Assembly (NCBI RefSeq): GCF_036370855.1
Contig: NC_088105.1
Location: 14,327,619-14,391,618 of the forward strand
Direction of reading: 5' to 3'
Source: Dromaius novaehollandiae
Lineage: Eukaryota > Chordata > Aves > Casuariiformes > Dromaiidae
DNA: 64,000 bases
Shown here: piece after piece, positions 1 to 12,404 of the stretch
Layout of the letters: the number at the start of each line of letters is the position of its first letter
Position numbering within the stretch: position 1 is the stretch's first letter
Program-made: the position numbers and the translations under genes
The notes under the pieces: model-generated
Told to the model about the DNA's origin: nothing
The model's database searches: none
What the model saw: the letters and a program-made list of their open reading frames with translations, nothing else

Positions 1-3000
1 TAGATGGAAAGAACGGGTATCAATACTGAGAGAATGAGAGACAGGACTTCCAAGTTCATTCCTGTGAAACACGTAGGTGGGCGAGATGTTTATTGAGCAG
101 AAGAGCATTAAAATAGAAACACAATAGGAAAGAGTGAATATAAGAGCAAGGAAAAAAAATTAGAGAGAAGGCATGAGAATTAAAGATGATACTAATAGCT
201 AACTGAAAACAAGAATGAACAGAAAAGGAAATAGGAGGATATGAACAGGGGAGGCTGACAAAGTACCTTTCTCTAATGCCAAATGGTTACAGAAAGAAAA
301 CTAATATTGACACTTAAACAGTCTTTTGAGTAGCAGATAAATCTTGAAGACAGCCTTGCTGTATTTCTTGTGTAAGGTCATATCTGTTGGATATTTAAAA
401 ATGGCCCTGAGAACCAGGAAAGGCTGTGGGAGGACAGTACGAGCTGGTATGATCCAGGGTATAACTCATTTTCCATGAAGCCTTAGGGGATTCAAATGAG
501 AACAGTTGCTGGGATCTATGAGCATTATCCTGGCTGAGAGGGAAAAGTTTGTGACCCAGTGGGACGAACATACTGTCTCAACCACTTGGCAATTGATAGT
601 TCAGTCCCGGGGCGGGAACAAGACAAAAAAACCCTGATGAATTCAGCAGCTCTGACATGATATAGCCATTTCCCCTGCCTCTGTTTTGATTCTTCTGCTT
701 CTCACTTTTCCTCATTATTTTATTTCTTTCTCAGAAGTGTATCCAGTTCAACTACTGAACCAAAAAGGCAACAGCTGGTCCCTTCTCAGCACATACCCTC
801 GCAGCACCGAATTTGGCCTGCAACCATACATGTGCAACATAGAAGAAAGGATTCAAAGGAGTAAGACTATATCAAAAGCCTGTTCAACATATGCTTCAGT
901 TATCTACTGGTCTCCAGCTCACCCAAGAGACAAGTCAAGGCCCTTTCAGGCTAGATGAGACCATTCATTACCATGAAACTGCAAAGAGCTTCCGCAGAGC
1001 CTACAGAGACCCAGTTTGAAATGATGCTCACAGGAAAAATTCTGCCTTCTTCGGGGTGACACCAGGTGACATCTAGTGGAATACTCATGTAATAAGAGGA
1101 AGAACATCATTTAGGCTCAGTCACATAATTTTTTGTTCAAAAAGCGCTCCTGGTTAGTCACCAAACCTCCCAGGCCTGTTAAGTACTCTGGAAAGGGAAG
1201 CAGAAAGGCACCGTTCTGGGTATCAAGCTAAGAACGAACGGCAGTAGAAGAAACAAATTGTAAAAACATATTGGCAAGGAGCTTTGATGGAGTAGCACTG
1301 AGCCTAAATGACAGCAGTCCTGTTGAGAGTGCAAAGATGCTCTTTGCACGGGCTGCGAGGCACGGCCATGGCAGGCAACTGGCAGGTGAATACCCGCAGC
1401 GGCGGAGGCTCCCTCTGCCCCGAGGACTTGCACCTGCAGAGACCCATCGAATTTCCCAGGGCCCGTTAGGGCTGAAGGGTACAATGATACAATGAGACTG
1501 CAAACACTAAATAGGCCACAAGTCTTGCGTTTCCGATTCCTCCCACTGTACAAGCCAAAAGTAGGTCTGGACAAGTATTTTTCAGTTTAATAGTAAAAAC
1601 AAGCTTATTTTGACTTTAAACAATGTTACAATTTAATATCTGTAATATACCAAAGAAAATATTTGAACAAAGTCACTGATTACTGAAGAATCGTACTCAG
1701 GTGCTGCACAGTTTAAATTTAGAGATCTTGCATATGATGTCCTAATGATGAACACTAGCTGATAATAGAAAACCCCCCAAATAGCTCATTAGCATTTAAC
1801 ACAAATATTTTAAATGAATTCTCTTTTAATGCCAGCATGATTTCTTGCATAAATAAGCTTCTTTTACAAAAAGGACTTGCATATAGACATGCATATGTAC
1901 GTATATATCCACAAGGTTTTCAGAGTAAGAAAGTGCTCACGTAAGTAGATCAAATAATAAATACTGGTTTAAATCACTGGTGGAGATTAAGAAACAGAAT
2001 TGAAATTTTCCTTTTTGTAACTTTTTTAGAGTCACAGTATCAGCAACACTTATAAGGCTTTTGTTTGTCATTTTTTAAATAATTATACAGGTAAGATTCT
2101 ATATACCCATCATTAGCTTATTGAGTTCAGGCCAAAGTTACTCCCTGCCACATACTTTCAGCGCATAACTGTTTGAATGTGCAGCTCATAAGTTTTTCTT
2201 CTGAGGAGACATGCGAGAAAGTTGGATCATGTCACCTTTACAATTATTTAGCCAAATAATGTCAAATTACATTACATGGATATTTGCAACTGCTCATTTC
2301 TATTATAAAAATGAAGAAAACCACTCCCCAAAAAGCTATGAAGATATGAATAATAATAAAAAGCAGAAAGGAATACCAGCTCATGGAAAAGTGAATACAT
2401 TGTGAGATTTATTCCTCACTTTCCGTGAGCACATGCTAAGTCCCGCAGTGAGGTCCTCACGGGCAAGCTCTCACGCTGACCTGCCTCCACTACAAGCTGA
2501 CCGGGTTCTACTACAGGCATGCGTCACGCATGCTTTCTCTTGAGGAGAATCTTCACTATTAGAAAAATATGAATGTACATTCTTCTACACTAGGTTTCTA
2601 CATCAGTAAGGTGAGACTCAATAAAGTAAATCTGAGTGTACAGTATTCTTGCAGTTTCAAATTTTAAATTAAACTCTTACTGAGTTCGTGTTTGGCCTAG
2701 GAGCTGTTGTAAGGGAAAGAAAGACGAGTCAGAACAGACAGCAGATCCAAAAAGCAATCGCATGCGGTTTTGCTGGCCTGTCTGACAGAGCACGCCAACC
2801 CTTCCCTCCTGACGCTGCCCATCCAGCGTAGACACAGGCAAATCCCTGGAGATCCCAACTCTCACATGCCCCAGAAAGGACAGACAAGTTTAAAGAAAGT
2901 CCTGCTTCTAACATAGCTCAGACAGCAAGCAAAGCAAAGTTAACTGGCTGCAAACACAGAAACACCTCACACTAACCAGTCAGAGCAGAAAATAAAGGCT

Positions 3001-6000
3001 CTCCCATAACAATCAAAATTATCCGCTTCATGATGCTGCCTGTAGGAGGACCCAACCATTGTTTCTAACGGGAGGATATTTGTACCATTCATTTCAAACA
3101 AGGACTTTGGATTTAATATTAGCAACTTTGATAAAGACATGGAAATTATTAGTCACAAAACTTGGACAATACATGCAAGATTTCAGTAAAGTAAAACACA
3201 GCTTCATTTCGTTACAGCTGATCAGTAGAGATGTCAAGATAATTTCAGAGCAAACAGCCTCTATCAGCAGGGCATCAGAGTCCAACTGAACTTCTTCTGG
3301 TAGAAGCCACAGACACTGTTTGCATATGGTGTGTATAATAAAGGAGTCAGGCACTACCATGAACAGCGTAGGCATAGCCAAAGGGTAGTAAGACCTTCTC
3401 TATTAAAAGAAAACAATGAAGAACAAAACGTGTCAAAGAATTTGGAAACTCGTCTCCACAAATGCAACTACTAAATGAAACCTTTTAACCACGGGCGACC
3501 ATCCAAGAAGAGGTTCTGTAAGTATGAGGTTTTGTACTTCAAAATATTAACAGAAAAAAGCATAGCATAGGCAAGGAAACACCCCTTTTCCACTTGGTAT
3601 GTAAAGGTATCTCAGAATAGCAGAAGCCTTCATTTTAGAAATGTTTCAGATGTATAAACAAGTTCATCCCTATTTACATGTGAATATTTTGTGTAATATT
3701 CTTAGTACCAACTGAGTGAGATTACAAAAGGCAACTAAGTAGAATTTTTATATAGTGGTTTCTTTCTGAAGGCTCCACTGAAACCAACACTATGCATTAA
3801 AAACAGTGAGATTGGGTAGTTTATAGACTACAGCAGAGCGTACGAATGCTGAAAACTAACCTCTATGTTGCAGCTTGAAAGCAAAGAAATTTTGTCCTTT
3901 GATCTACCAAAGCAGTTTTCAGTATCTTCCAATACAAAAATAAAATAAAATGAGACTTAAGATATAAGCAGTACTGATCTGAAAGTGATCTCTTTTATAG
4001 AAATAAATAATTTCAAGTCTTAGATTCATTTATTATCAGACAGGTAATTCATTCTCTGAAAGTGCTGTAACCAACTTTCCTCTTGATTACATGAGCTGCA
4101 GGAAGTGTAGATCCTATATGTTAAAAAAACTTGTGGCCTTATTGTGATAAAACCTCATAATAAGCTAAAAAATGGTTATTACATATATTATTTGTATGCA
4201 ACAGGTGCAAACAGCTCCTGTGGCCCAGCTGCACAGCTGGCTGAACTCAGCAAAGCTGTATTAAGTAATTTGGATGGTTACGTGCTCCGATTTACAGCAG
4301 AGGATCTGGCCCTAATGCAGCAAAGTCACAGACCGCACTCTGGAATTTTAGCCTCCTAAAAAAACTGGCATAAAGCTACAGCTTCCTCTGGCACAGTTTA
4401 TGCAGTATACCCGTCCTGCTGCAGGAATAGTGCCATTGCCAGCAGTGACAGTCGACTTCCCACTAAAGCAGCCTGGAATTTCTTCTCTCTGCTGAAGCGT
4501 AGTCTAAAGAAACACTGAAAGACATGCAATCAGCATGCTCTATTCCTTGGTCTAGTAGGAAGTGTTTCTTATATAAAAGGAATAGAGAACTGCACTCCCC
4601 TGCTTTTATGCATGGCAAATGTGTTTACTCAATAAGGCCTGGGGCACAGTATTGGTTTAAAGTCTCTAACTCAAATTAAAAAGGTTCCTTAGAGCAATAA
4701 CATCTCCTCATGCAATATGGCTTTTCATCAAGCAACCACCTGGAGAGGAAGAGAAGTTACCGATTGATGCTTCGAATTCAGATAGAAATGGTTGAATTAG
4801 ATTATTTAATATTGCTTCATCTAATATTTCTTGATTATTTCTGTATAACAGTTCAGCTATAATGGCTACTTAAGGTTTCAAAACAAGCAACAATCTGTAT
4901 TTAGTTTATATTTTGATGAATAGTAGACCAATGATTGTGATACGAAAATATCCAAAACAGAAGGCATTGGGTATTCTAAAACAAGGTCATAACCGTATGC
5001 CAGAATTTAAAGGCATAACTTGATTTATTCTTTTTCAGATAATATAGAGTACTATGTGGTTTTCAAAGATCATCTTTTGGCAGAGGGCGACATGACTAAA
5101 TATTAGGGAGAGGAAGGAATAGGCAGATATAGAGGAAATCAAACAGCAAACCAGCAGAGATCATGGTTCAGGCAGCTGCGCAGAAGTTGAAAACCAGCGT
5201 TGGCCCCTGGAAATCCTGCCGGGCTGTCGGGAGCACGAGCAGGAGTTTCAGTGCAGCACTCGGGCAGAGTTATGAAATTCCACTACCCTGCAGGAAAACT
5301 GTTGGGCAAGATTCTCAAATACTGTAAGATTGGATATAGGTTTCAGGGGAGCAATGAAAAGATCACCGAGGTGAGCGCAGTTGTTTCCCAAGTCCAGAAG
5401 GCCCCACCGGAAGATGCAGCCTTGCTCTGTGTTTTGTTACGTTTCAGTTGGCTGGAAAATTTGGTTGTGTGAGTGGTATATGCCAACAAACCCTCAAATG
5501 GAGGGAACTCAGTTTAAGTAGTTGGTATGGAAGACTATTTGATCTTAGGCAGGTCTATACAAGCTCACCCAGTGTCCCACACAAACATAGCAAAGAATTT
5601 GGCATCTCTTGAAAGCCAAAGGAGAACAAACAAACATCCTTCAGCTCACAACCCCTCCTCTCTCTCTCATCAAAAGCACAAGCATATTCTTAACTACCTC
5701 ATCCCTAAGAAAACTAGCACCATTTCTTGCAGATATTATCTCTATATGAAAGTTAAAGACATTTTTAATTAATATTTAGTAGGTGATATTTGACCAACAA
5801 ATATCTGTCTCAGACATGTAACGAGCTGTTCGGAGTTGTTCCGTTCATACTGACTCTGATCCCTGGCCCAGGGCTTCCTCAATTTCCAGTGAAGATTCCT
5901 ATTTTCCCTCTGCTTTCGGTCAGGCTCAAAATTTTAAGTCTCCTTTCATAAGCGGGGAAGGAAAGAGGCAGAATTAACTTTGATTTTTTCCCCTAAAAGA

Positions 6001-8876
6001 CATCCATCAGGTTGCTTGATTTGATTTTTTTTTTTTTTTTGGTCCAAGTTCCACATTAAATTATATATTTTGGTCTAATGCCTCAGCCATGATTCATGAA
6101 GATAGATGCATAAAATAAGAATACTGTTAGAACTGGTAGCATTGCTATAAGGAGACTGAATTATAAGCAGAATAAAAGGTAGCAAAACTGAGCATAGCAG
6201 GTTTAAAATTCACATATTTTCCATGTTTAGGAGAATGAGTCTAAATACTTGCTGGCTTTGCAAGATATTCGGAGCAGAGAAAAGCGGGATCACTACCAAG
6301 TAAGTAATTATAAATATTCTTATGTTCTGCAACATATACAGCTGCATGAATAGGAGAAAGAAAAAAGAAAAAAAAAAAACACTTCACAGTGGAAGTTTCC
6401 TGCACAGGCTTAATATCACGCAAAATATGTAGCATCTTCACAGCTGCCCCAAGTGACCACCTTTAATACAGCCAATTACTTTATGGTAACACAAATAGCA
6501 CACTGGTAAATGTTGAATACATGTGTGGATCCCTTCCATGTAATTAGCCATAGCTCAGTGTCTCCTGCAAGTCCTCAGCTCCCTCCAGGCTCAGGGGAGG
6601 CCAGGAATAGCCAGGACTTCAGCCGACACGTCGCGCCGGCGCGGCTGGAAAGCTCCCACCCAACACAGCAGAGAACTGGGCGTCACATCACGTGCTGTAT
6701 CGATTTAGTGACTGCAGAAGAATATGCCTTCCACAGCAAATACTGAGGTGTGTCTGAGGCCTCCTGCGGCTGCCATTCGGGTGAGGTTAAGCGCGAGCAC
6801 ACCAGAAACCTGGGCAGCATTTCCCGCAGTGCCGCCTGGGGAGGACTCCGCTGCTACGCAGCACGGCTCAGCCCAAGGGAAACTGGTGCAACGCGGCCGG
6901 GGAAGCCCCTTGCGCCGGGGAGAGCACAATAAGGGAAATCCCACAAGATGTTACAGTAGCATTTTCTAGTTTAAACTTTTGAATCCCAGCTATTAAGCCT
7001 CAGATTTTTTTTTTTTTTAAGAAAATGTTCAAATTTTTCAGTGTAACACATTTTCCAGTGAATTGTATCATATAGCACATCAATGCAGCAAAAAGATCAC
7101 AGCCAATACAGCAGCTAAAACAGCAGCATTAATGCAGATACCAATAATCCATGCTCACGTTTTCCTTACTGTCTTTCTCATTTTCCTGAGTTTAAAAGGA
7201 GGAAAAAAAAAAAAAGTAGAGAGGTTTTCCTCTGTGTCAGCTGCCTCATCAGGCAGTGTTCTTTCTGCTTCACAGACCGATGCTAAAGACAAATAATCAG
7301 ACATGGAAATAAGATGGCACTGCTGATGGTGCTCAGTGAGACAGACAAGATTGTCGCTTGCTCTGTGCAGAAGCAGCATTGCTGACAGAGGTAAAAATTT
7401 ATCTGCGTCAGTAACAGCCAATATGACTCAGAAGCGGCTCTTAAAAAAAGAGGACTAAGATTCTCACTTCCAATAACCACACACTTCATGAGTTTACACA
7501 AACAGAAGGCCAATAGTGCATGAGAAAAATGCCTTTTGACAAGAAACAGGCGCCTATTAGCAGGAGCTGCTAGAGCGCTTACCCCCGCCGTCCGGCTGCG
7601 GTGAAGTTCCTACGACTGCGCTTCTCTGAGGGGCAGGTCAGGCCGATCAGGCAAGCCTGGCTTCGTAGTTCTTTCAGAGAAAGAGCAAGAATTCTATCAA
7701 GTTAAAAAAATAAAAGGATGATCACCAGTTGAAAGGCTACAAATCTACTGATGGTTGTCACACAGAGAAAACCTGTGAAGCATCATCCAGTACTCAGACC
7801 AAAGCCAGTTTTGCTTTAATTGAATTGTATGTACACCTATATCTAAACTTTGCAATGTTGAGTAGCTGTTGTTGAGATCAGCAGCTCAGGTGGAAGGCCG
7901 TGCTCGGAGAGAAGAGCCATCTCCTCCCGGGTCTGCCTGGCCCGCAGCCGAGCACGCCTGCTGGAGCACGTTCCCCGGGTTTTCTTCTACTAACATAAGC
8001 ATAAGCATTTTTAAGTTACTGGCATTTAGGTCCTATAACTGCAAAGCTTTAAAAAAAAAAAACGAAAAAAAACCCATACTTGATGTAAATGGAGCCATGA
8101 TAATTTACATTCACTTACAGTCTGGCCACCAAATATTTATTTTTGGTTAAATTGTTTAGTCTCTCACCTCACTGCTTTCATGCTCTTTCCCAGAATCAAC
8201 CAGGAGACTCCTACAATTTCGTGAAATTATCACTTGAGAATAACAAACATTAAAAAAAAAGAAAAGAAATTCATCTTCAGTCACCTCCAAGAACTATGCC
8301 TAGATTAGTAACTGTGTCATATCGGTTATAAACAGCCGGAGATGGAACGGATAATGTGTCCCTCTGCAGCTGAGATGGCATTAACCTTTCATTATTTGTC
8401 TTCTGTTCAGAGCTTCAGATCTCAGCTGATAAGTCAGCTGCTGGCAGCTTGGGTCGTAAAGGCCTTCAAGGGCTACAAGGCAACCTGGAGCCCTCAGAGA
8501 CTCTGCTACTAAATACAAACCTAACCCTCAACATTTCATAAATAAACTATGATTCCTGTCCCAAAAAAGTTAGTCTGGAAAATTACTACTTCCCTTACAC
8601 TTCTCCAAATAAGCATATGTCGTTTCCCAAGAAGTTACGTGGAAGTACCTTGAGATGGAACTGAACTTTTAGTACAGTGAGAGAATATTTTCTTCCGCAT
8701 CGTTAGCACAGGATCCGAGATATGCAGAAAAGTCTTTTTAAATGCAAAATTCATGCATATCACATTTAAATTAGGGGACAGACTTCCAGTTCAAAGTTTT
8801 GATTTGTATATTTGCCATATATTAGCCACAGCAAACTGTACCGCCTGATGCTACGATAATCTCCTTTTTCCTGAAG
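1..8876. other. 5' flank or upstream intron region of RGS13; no confident gene
   Basis: This must contain, or lie downstream of, the missing 5' exons of RGS13. No RGS1 terminal exon is visible: the conserved DSYPRFL block occurs only in the two genes annotated here. Contents are T runs (6025-6040, about 7006-7018), an A-rich tract (6360-6380), a GC- and CpG-rich patch at about 6585-6930, a short palindrome at 2517-2533 and scattered open frames of 60-130 codons with no recognisable protein family. Exon-like candidates at 735-860 and 4091 are treated as findings only. Confidence 0.6.
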
Positions 8877-8938
8877 GCTGTCTTTGGAGGAAGCTCTCCA
8901 GTGGTCCCAGTCTTTTGAAAAGCTGATAACAAGTAAAT
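8877..8938 (+). CDS. RGS13: RGS13 coding exon (RGS domain helix 1)
   Basis: The acceptor is a pyrimidine tract ending cctgaag, and the donor is a consensus GTAAGT at 8939. The 62-bp exon encodes LSLEEALQWSQSFEKLITSK plus one base of the next Tyr codon. It is the counterpart of the 62-bp RGS2 exon at 58251-58312, with identical phase. It is too short to show up as a long open frame and was found by matching the LEEVLQWAQSFENL block of RGS13. Confidence 0.88.
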
Positions 8939-11900
8939 GTAAGTAACTGTATGTTTTTATGCTAGCTGGATTTACTGGAAAAGAAAAAAAGAGTTTCTAT
9001 GAGGGAAAGTCAAGAAGTCTTAAGGCAGGGCATGCGCTGTACTGCATATACAGCTACTGAAAGGCAACCGTCTGTGCCCGCGTCGCGCCCTGGCCCCCTG
9101 CGCCTACTTCAGGCCTCAGAGTTACCCCACGCGGGGTTTGCTCTGAAAGTACGTCTTGCAGTTGTAAGCACTGGTCGTGCTCAACAAGCAACAGCCCTGG
9201 GCGAAGCCCCACAAGCGTTCTCCTGGCTACGGGCATTTTAACAACGCTGTCCTCCAATTCTGTACAAAGCAGGCTGGATGAAATCACGACAAAAACCAAA
9301 CGGAAAAACCTCAGAAGTCTAATCTTTGCTAAGGTCCCACCAATTGCTACTGTCAAACCCCATCGCCAGGTGTTTCAAAGATACATCCTCAGGTACAAAA
9401 CTGCTTATTTACTGAACAGAGCATTCTTGTAACTGCTTCATTTTATACAATTAGAACAGCAAGGAAAGAAGTCACTCTTTTCTTGGTGTGAGACCTTAGG
9501 AAGAGAGGGAAACTAGGCCAAGAAGGATGATTTTTATTTTTATGCATATCATGATTACTTGGTAGTACTTAGATATGTCCTATGCAAAGCTGGAGCTGAA
9601 ATTTCAAAATAATTGTCAGTCCTTGGATATATTTGATAGTGTTTCCACAGACCAGGAAGCACAAAGCTTCCCATGTTCTGCCCCTGCATAGTGAAATGCC
9701 ACCGAGGTTAAAGGGAGCTCTGCACATGTAAGGGAATACAGGCTTGAAGTCTAGGGCTCTGGGGCGAGTTCAAGTGTTTAATTCCTCACTTTGTTAAAAT
9801 CTTTCTAAAAAGGATATTTATAGGTGTAGAACGAAGCACTGTACTTCCTTGTAAACATCCCTATTGTCTCTAAAGGTAATGCACATACACATGGTACATA
9901 AAGTTTGACTTCTGAAATATTTACAGATGGGCCTGTGATCTACAAGACCTACTTGGAGACAGAGCACAGTGATGAAAACATCAATTTCTGGCTTGCTTGT
10001 GAAGCCTATAAGAAGATCACATCACAAAGGAAAAGGATTTTGGTGGCCAGGAAACTCTTTACAAATTACATTCAACCCCAGGCTCCTAATGAGGTGAAAC
10101 ACCATAACATGAGCTGTTCGTTTCCTTACTAGAAATGTCTGAAGCATAATGTAATTTACGAAATGCAATGACAAATGCTTGGTACTCTCTTGTATAAAAG
10201 AGTGAAAAGACCTTTGCCATCCATCCTCCCCAAACCCTTCTGCACCCAGAATTTTAGTACCTGCGTCCACTTCTCTGTCCATAGGCAAACCTGTCAGCCA
10301 AATCCACAAAGGACACAAGCAAAAGGCACAAAAGTGAACGGAACCAAAATCTTGGATCTCTTATCTTCTTTCCAGGCTGTGATCCAGGGGCCATTGATCT
10401 CACTTCAACAGAATTTGGCTTAGGCCATTACTGCATGAATACATTAATCCAGTCTTTGCAAAAGTAAGAAGAAATGAAGTCAAGTAAAAACCTCTACCCA
10501 GTCCTATCCCTTCAGAAAACTGGCCAGAAGAAAGGTTCCAACAACACTGATTGTTTTCTGCTTACAACAGCACAATGTTTAGGGAAAGTAGACCACGTTC
10601 ATACATAAAGCATTCAAGAGTAATTTTTTTTTTCCCCCTGGCAAGTGGCTATACAAAAAACCCAAGTCATTCCTGCTCAGCAGGTCATGCTTTACAACCC
10701 AGAACTCTCTCTGCTAATTACTTTTTTGCCTTTATATCTGCAGGCCCTGGCCATGTAGCATAACTTAAAAAATTGTGCTTGATTATTTTCTGGTTTATGC
10801 ATAACCGTAAAACTAGTAAGGATTCTCAAAATGTAACCTCCCTGTTGATACTGAAGGGCAAGCCAAAAACAATCCAGCTTCATTCCCAGATGCTGTCTGA
10901 GCGCATCTGCAGCTTTGAACAATTAAAATACTCCCACTGATCTAAAACCTTAGGAAATTTGAAGGGTTTGTGTGAGGGTTTTAAAATCGAAATTTGAAAG
11001 GCAACACATTTTTCCTGTGTCTTTTTCTTCTGATTTCTTCCATTTTTAGAAGGCCATGTGGAGGCCATAGGAAACTCAGCAAGACACTCATTTTCAAAAA
11101 TGAGATATCAGTATTGCCAACCACATGTTCATTAATACAACACATCAGCATAAAGTTCCCATTTTGTTTGGAACATTTCCTATTACTAAGTCTTTCTACT
11201 CTTGCGTGTCTGCAGAGCATCTGCTTATCTGATACAAACCTTGGATTGCAGCAGAAGAACCCTAGGAATCAAACCTTTCCCAAATAAGTTTGATATATAG
11301 GCTCTACTGTACCTTAATCCAGAGACCATCATAATTTCAGCAAATTGCTTTTCACAGGTACTGTGACCCTCCACTCAGTTGAGCTCACTAGAAATCAAAA
11401 ATCAGAAAAGAAAAAAGAAAAAAAAAGAAAAGAAAAAGAAAAAGGTGGTTTGGATGTCAGCACCTTCCAGCTATTCCTTCTACAGAATACCCTCCTAAAA
11501 AAAAGCTTCTACTGCAGCCACTCTCTGCAACCCATGTCCTCGGGACTTCTTCCTCCAGAGTCACATATATATTCTTATACTTCCTGGAAGTAGCAAGCCA
11601 AAAGTCATGAGAAATACCTCCCTAAAGCTTGATGCCTAGGGCCCGTATTCTGTACATGGCTCCAGGAGTAGCAGCTTCACCACTGCTTGACTCATTGCAC
11701 TAAGCCTCATTAAACTGGCCTTCCCATTAAGGATGGGGGGCAGACTGCAGCATCGGGCAGCTCCTAGTCCTCAAAGGAACAAGCTCCCTATCAAGCCACT
11801 AACCTCCCTCCTACTACAGGAAGAGGTATAGAGGTATAGTAAAAGCAGCGAGCTGACTAACAGATAGGACTGTGCATTTGCTGGCCTTAAAAGGAGAAAG

Positions 11901-12404
11901 CCACTCTGTCACAGTCAAAATTTTTGATTAGGTGCTGACTTTACAGTAGAAGGAGTTAGAGGCATGAGCATTAAACTGATTTCTATCGTTTTTTTTTTTT
12001 TTGGGTGGGAAGGGTAATTCTAGCATACCTTCTTTCTACATTCCACATCACGTAAAACACATCATAAGTATCCAATAGGTATACACTCACATTTATATAC
12101 ACGCACTTACATAAAAGGCATTCAGTAGTTTACCTAACTTCATTCTTCCTTGCCCTTCCTTTTCATATTTTCAGCACAACTTCAGTAATGTTATTTTATG
12201 TTTCAGATTAACATTGACAGTCCTGTGAGGAAAATGATTATCAGGAACCTTCAAGAACCGACAGAGTCCTGTTTTGACGAAGCACAGAGAATAATTTACA
12301 TGCACATGGAAAGAGATTCTTACCCCCGATTTCTTGAATCAAAGTTCTATCAAAAACTCAAACACAGCCTTCAGACTAGTAGCAATAATTCAACACCAAA
12401 TTAA
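8877..12404 (+). CDS. RGS13: RGS13, regulator of G-protein signalling 13 (partial: first coding exon not located)
   Basis: Coding exons are 8877-8938 (62 bp), 9927-10093 (167 bp) and 12207-12404 (198 bp with TAA stop), joined by GT-AG introns in a consistent frame. The 62/167 bp sizes are identical to the matching RGS2 exons in this window and typical of R4 RGS genes. The joined product gives nearly the whole RGS domain: LEEALQWSQSFEKL at the start, YGPVIYKTYLETEHSDENI in the second exon, then INIDSP, EPTESCFDEAQ and [13 protein letters not shown]. From memory of the human protein, the HSDEN, YIQPQ, INIDS and YMHMERDSYPRFL blocks are specific to RGS13 rather than RGS1, RGS2 or RGS21. Asn in SDENINFW, Asn in INIDS and Asp in RDSYPRF correspond to RGS-fold residues that contact the G-alpha switch regions. 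Known role: a short cytosolic GAP for Gi/o and Gq alpha subunits, noted in B cells and mast cells. The first base of exon 8877 completes a codon begun in an upstream exon, so the gene starts further upstream. Identity is strong; completeness is not. Confidence 0.9.
8939..9926 (+). other. RGS13: RGS13 intron with a GC-rich patch
   Basis: GT-AG intron of 988 bp. Positions about 9065-9240 are clearly richer in CpG than the flanks. No further exon was recognised; the open frames on both strands in this patch resemble no family I know. Confidence 0.8.
9927..10093 (+). CDS. RGS13: RGS13 coding exon (core of RGS domain)
   Basis: The acceptor ttacag ends at 9926. The split TAT codon joins exon 8877-8938 to GPVIYKTYLETEHSDEN. 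The exon is 167 bp, the standard size for this exon in R4 RGS genes, and ends at a Glu codon before a GTGAAA donor, which is weaker than the other donors here. The ATG at 9905 lies in the intron upstream of the acceptor and is not a start codon. Confidence 0.92.
10094..12206 (+). other. RGS13: RGS13 last intron
   Basis: GT-AG intron of 2113 bp. It holds a purine-rich A/G tract at about 11397-11446, a T run at about 11990-12002 and AT-rich sequence. No additional exon or mobile element was recognised. Confidence 0.8.
12207..12404 (+). CDS. RGS13: RGS13 terminal coding exon
   Basis: The acceptor tttcag ends at 12206. The exon begins INIDSPVRKMIIRN and carries EPTESCFDEAQRI and [12 protein letters not shown], the last helices of the RGS fold. 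It ends in a short polar tail (SSNNSTPN) before TAA at 12402-12404. Mammalian RGS13 also ends within a few residues of the RGS domain, so the length fits. Confidence 0.92.
   Translation: MNIDSPVRKMIIRNLQEPTESCFDEAQRIIYMHMERDSYPRFLESKFYQKLKHSLQTSSNNSTPN

Noticed and set aside
1..80. Peptide ERMRDRTSKF at the window start as an RGS13 N-terminal exon
   Set aside because: Only a few residues resemble the human sequence and the following GT does not give the required phase.
686..958. 90-codon open frame as the first coding exon of RGS13
   Set aside because: Its frame would not join exon 8877 in phase and the peptide does not resemble an RGS N-terminus.
9905..9926. ATG at 9905 as a start codon for RGS13
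   Set aside because: It lies upstream of a good acceptor, and the Tyr codon split across exon 8877-8938 and 9927 restores the RGS domain, so this ATG is intronic.
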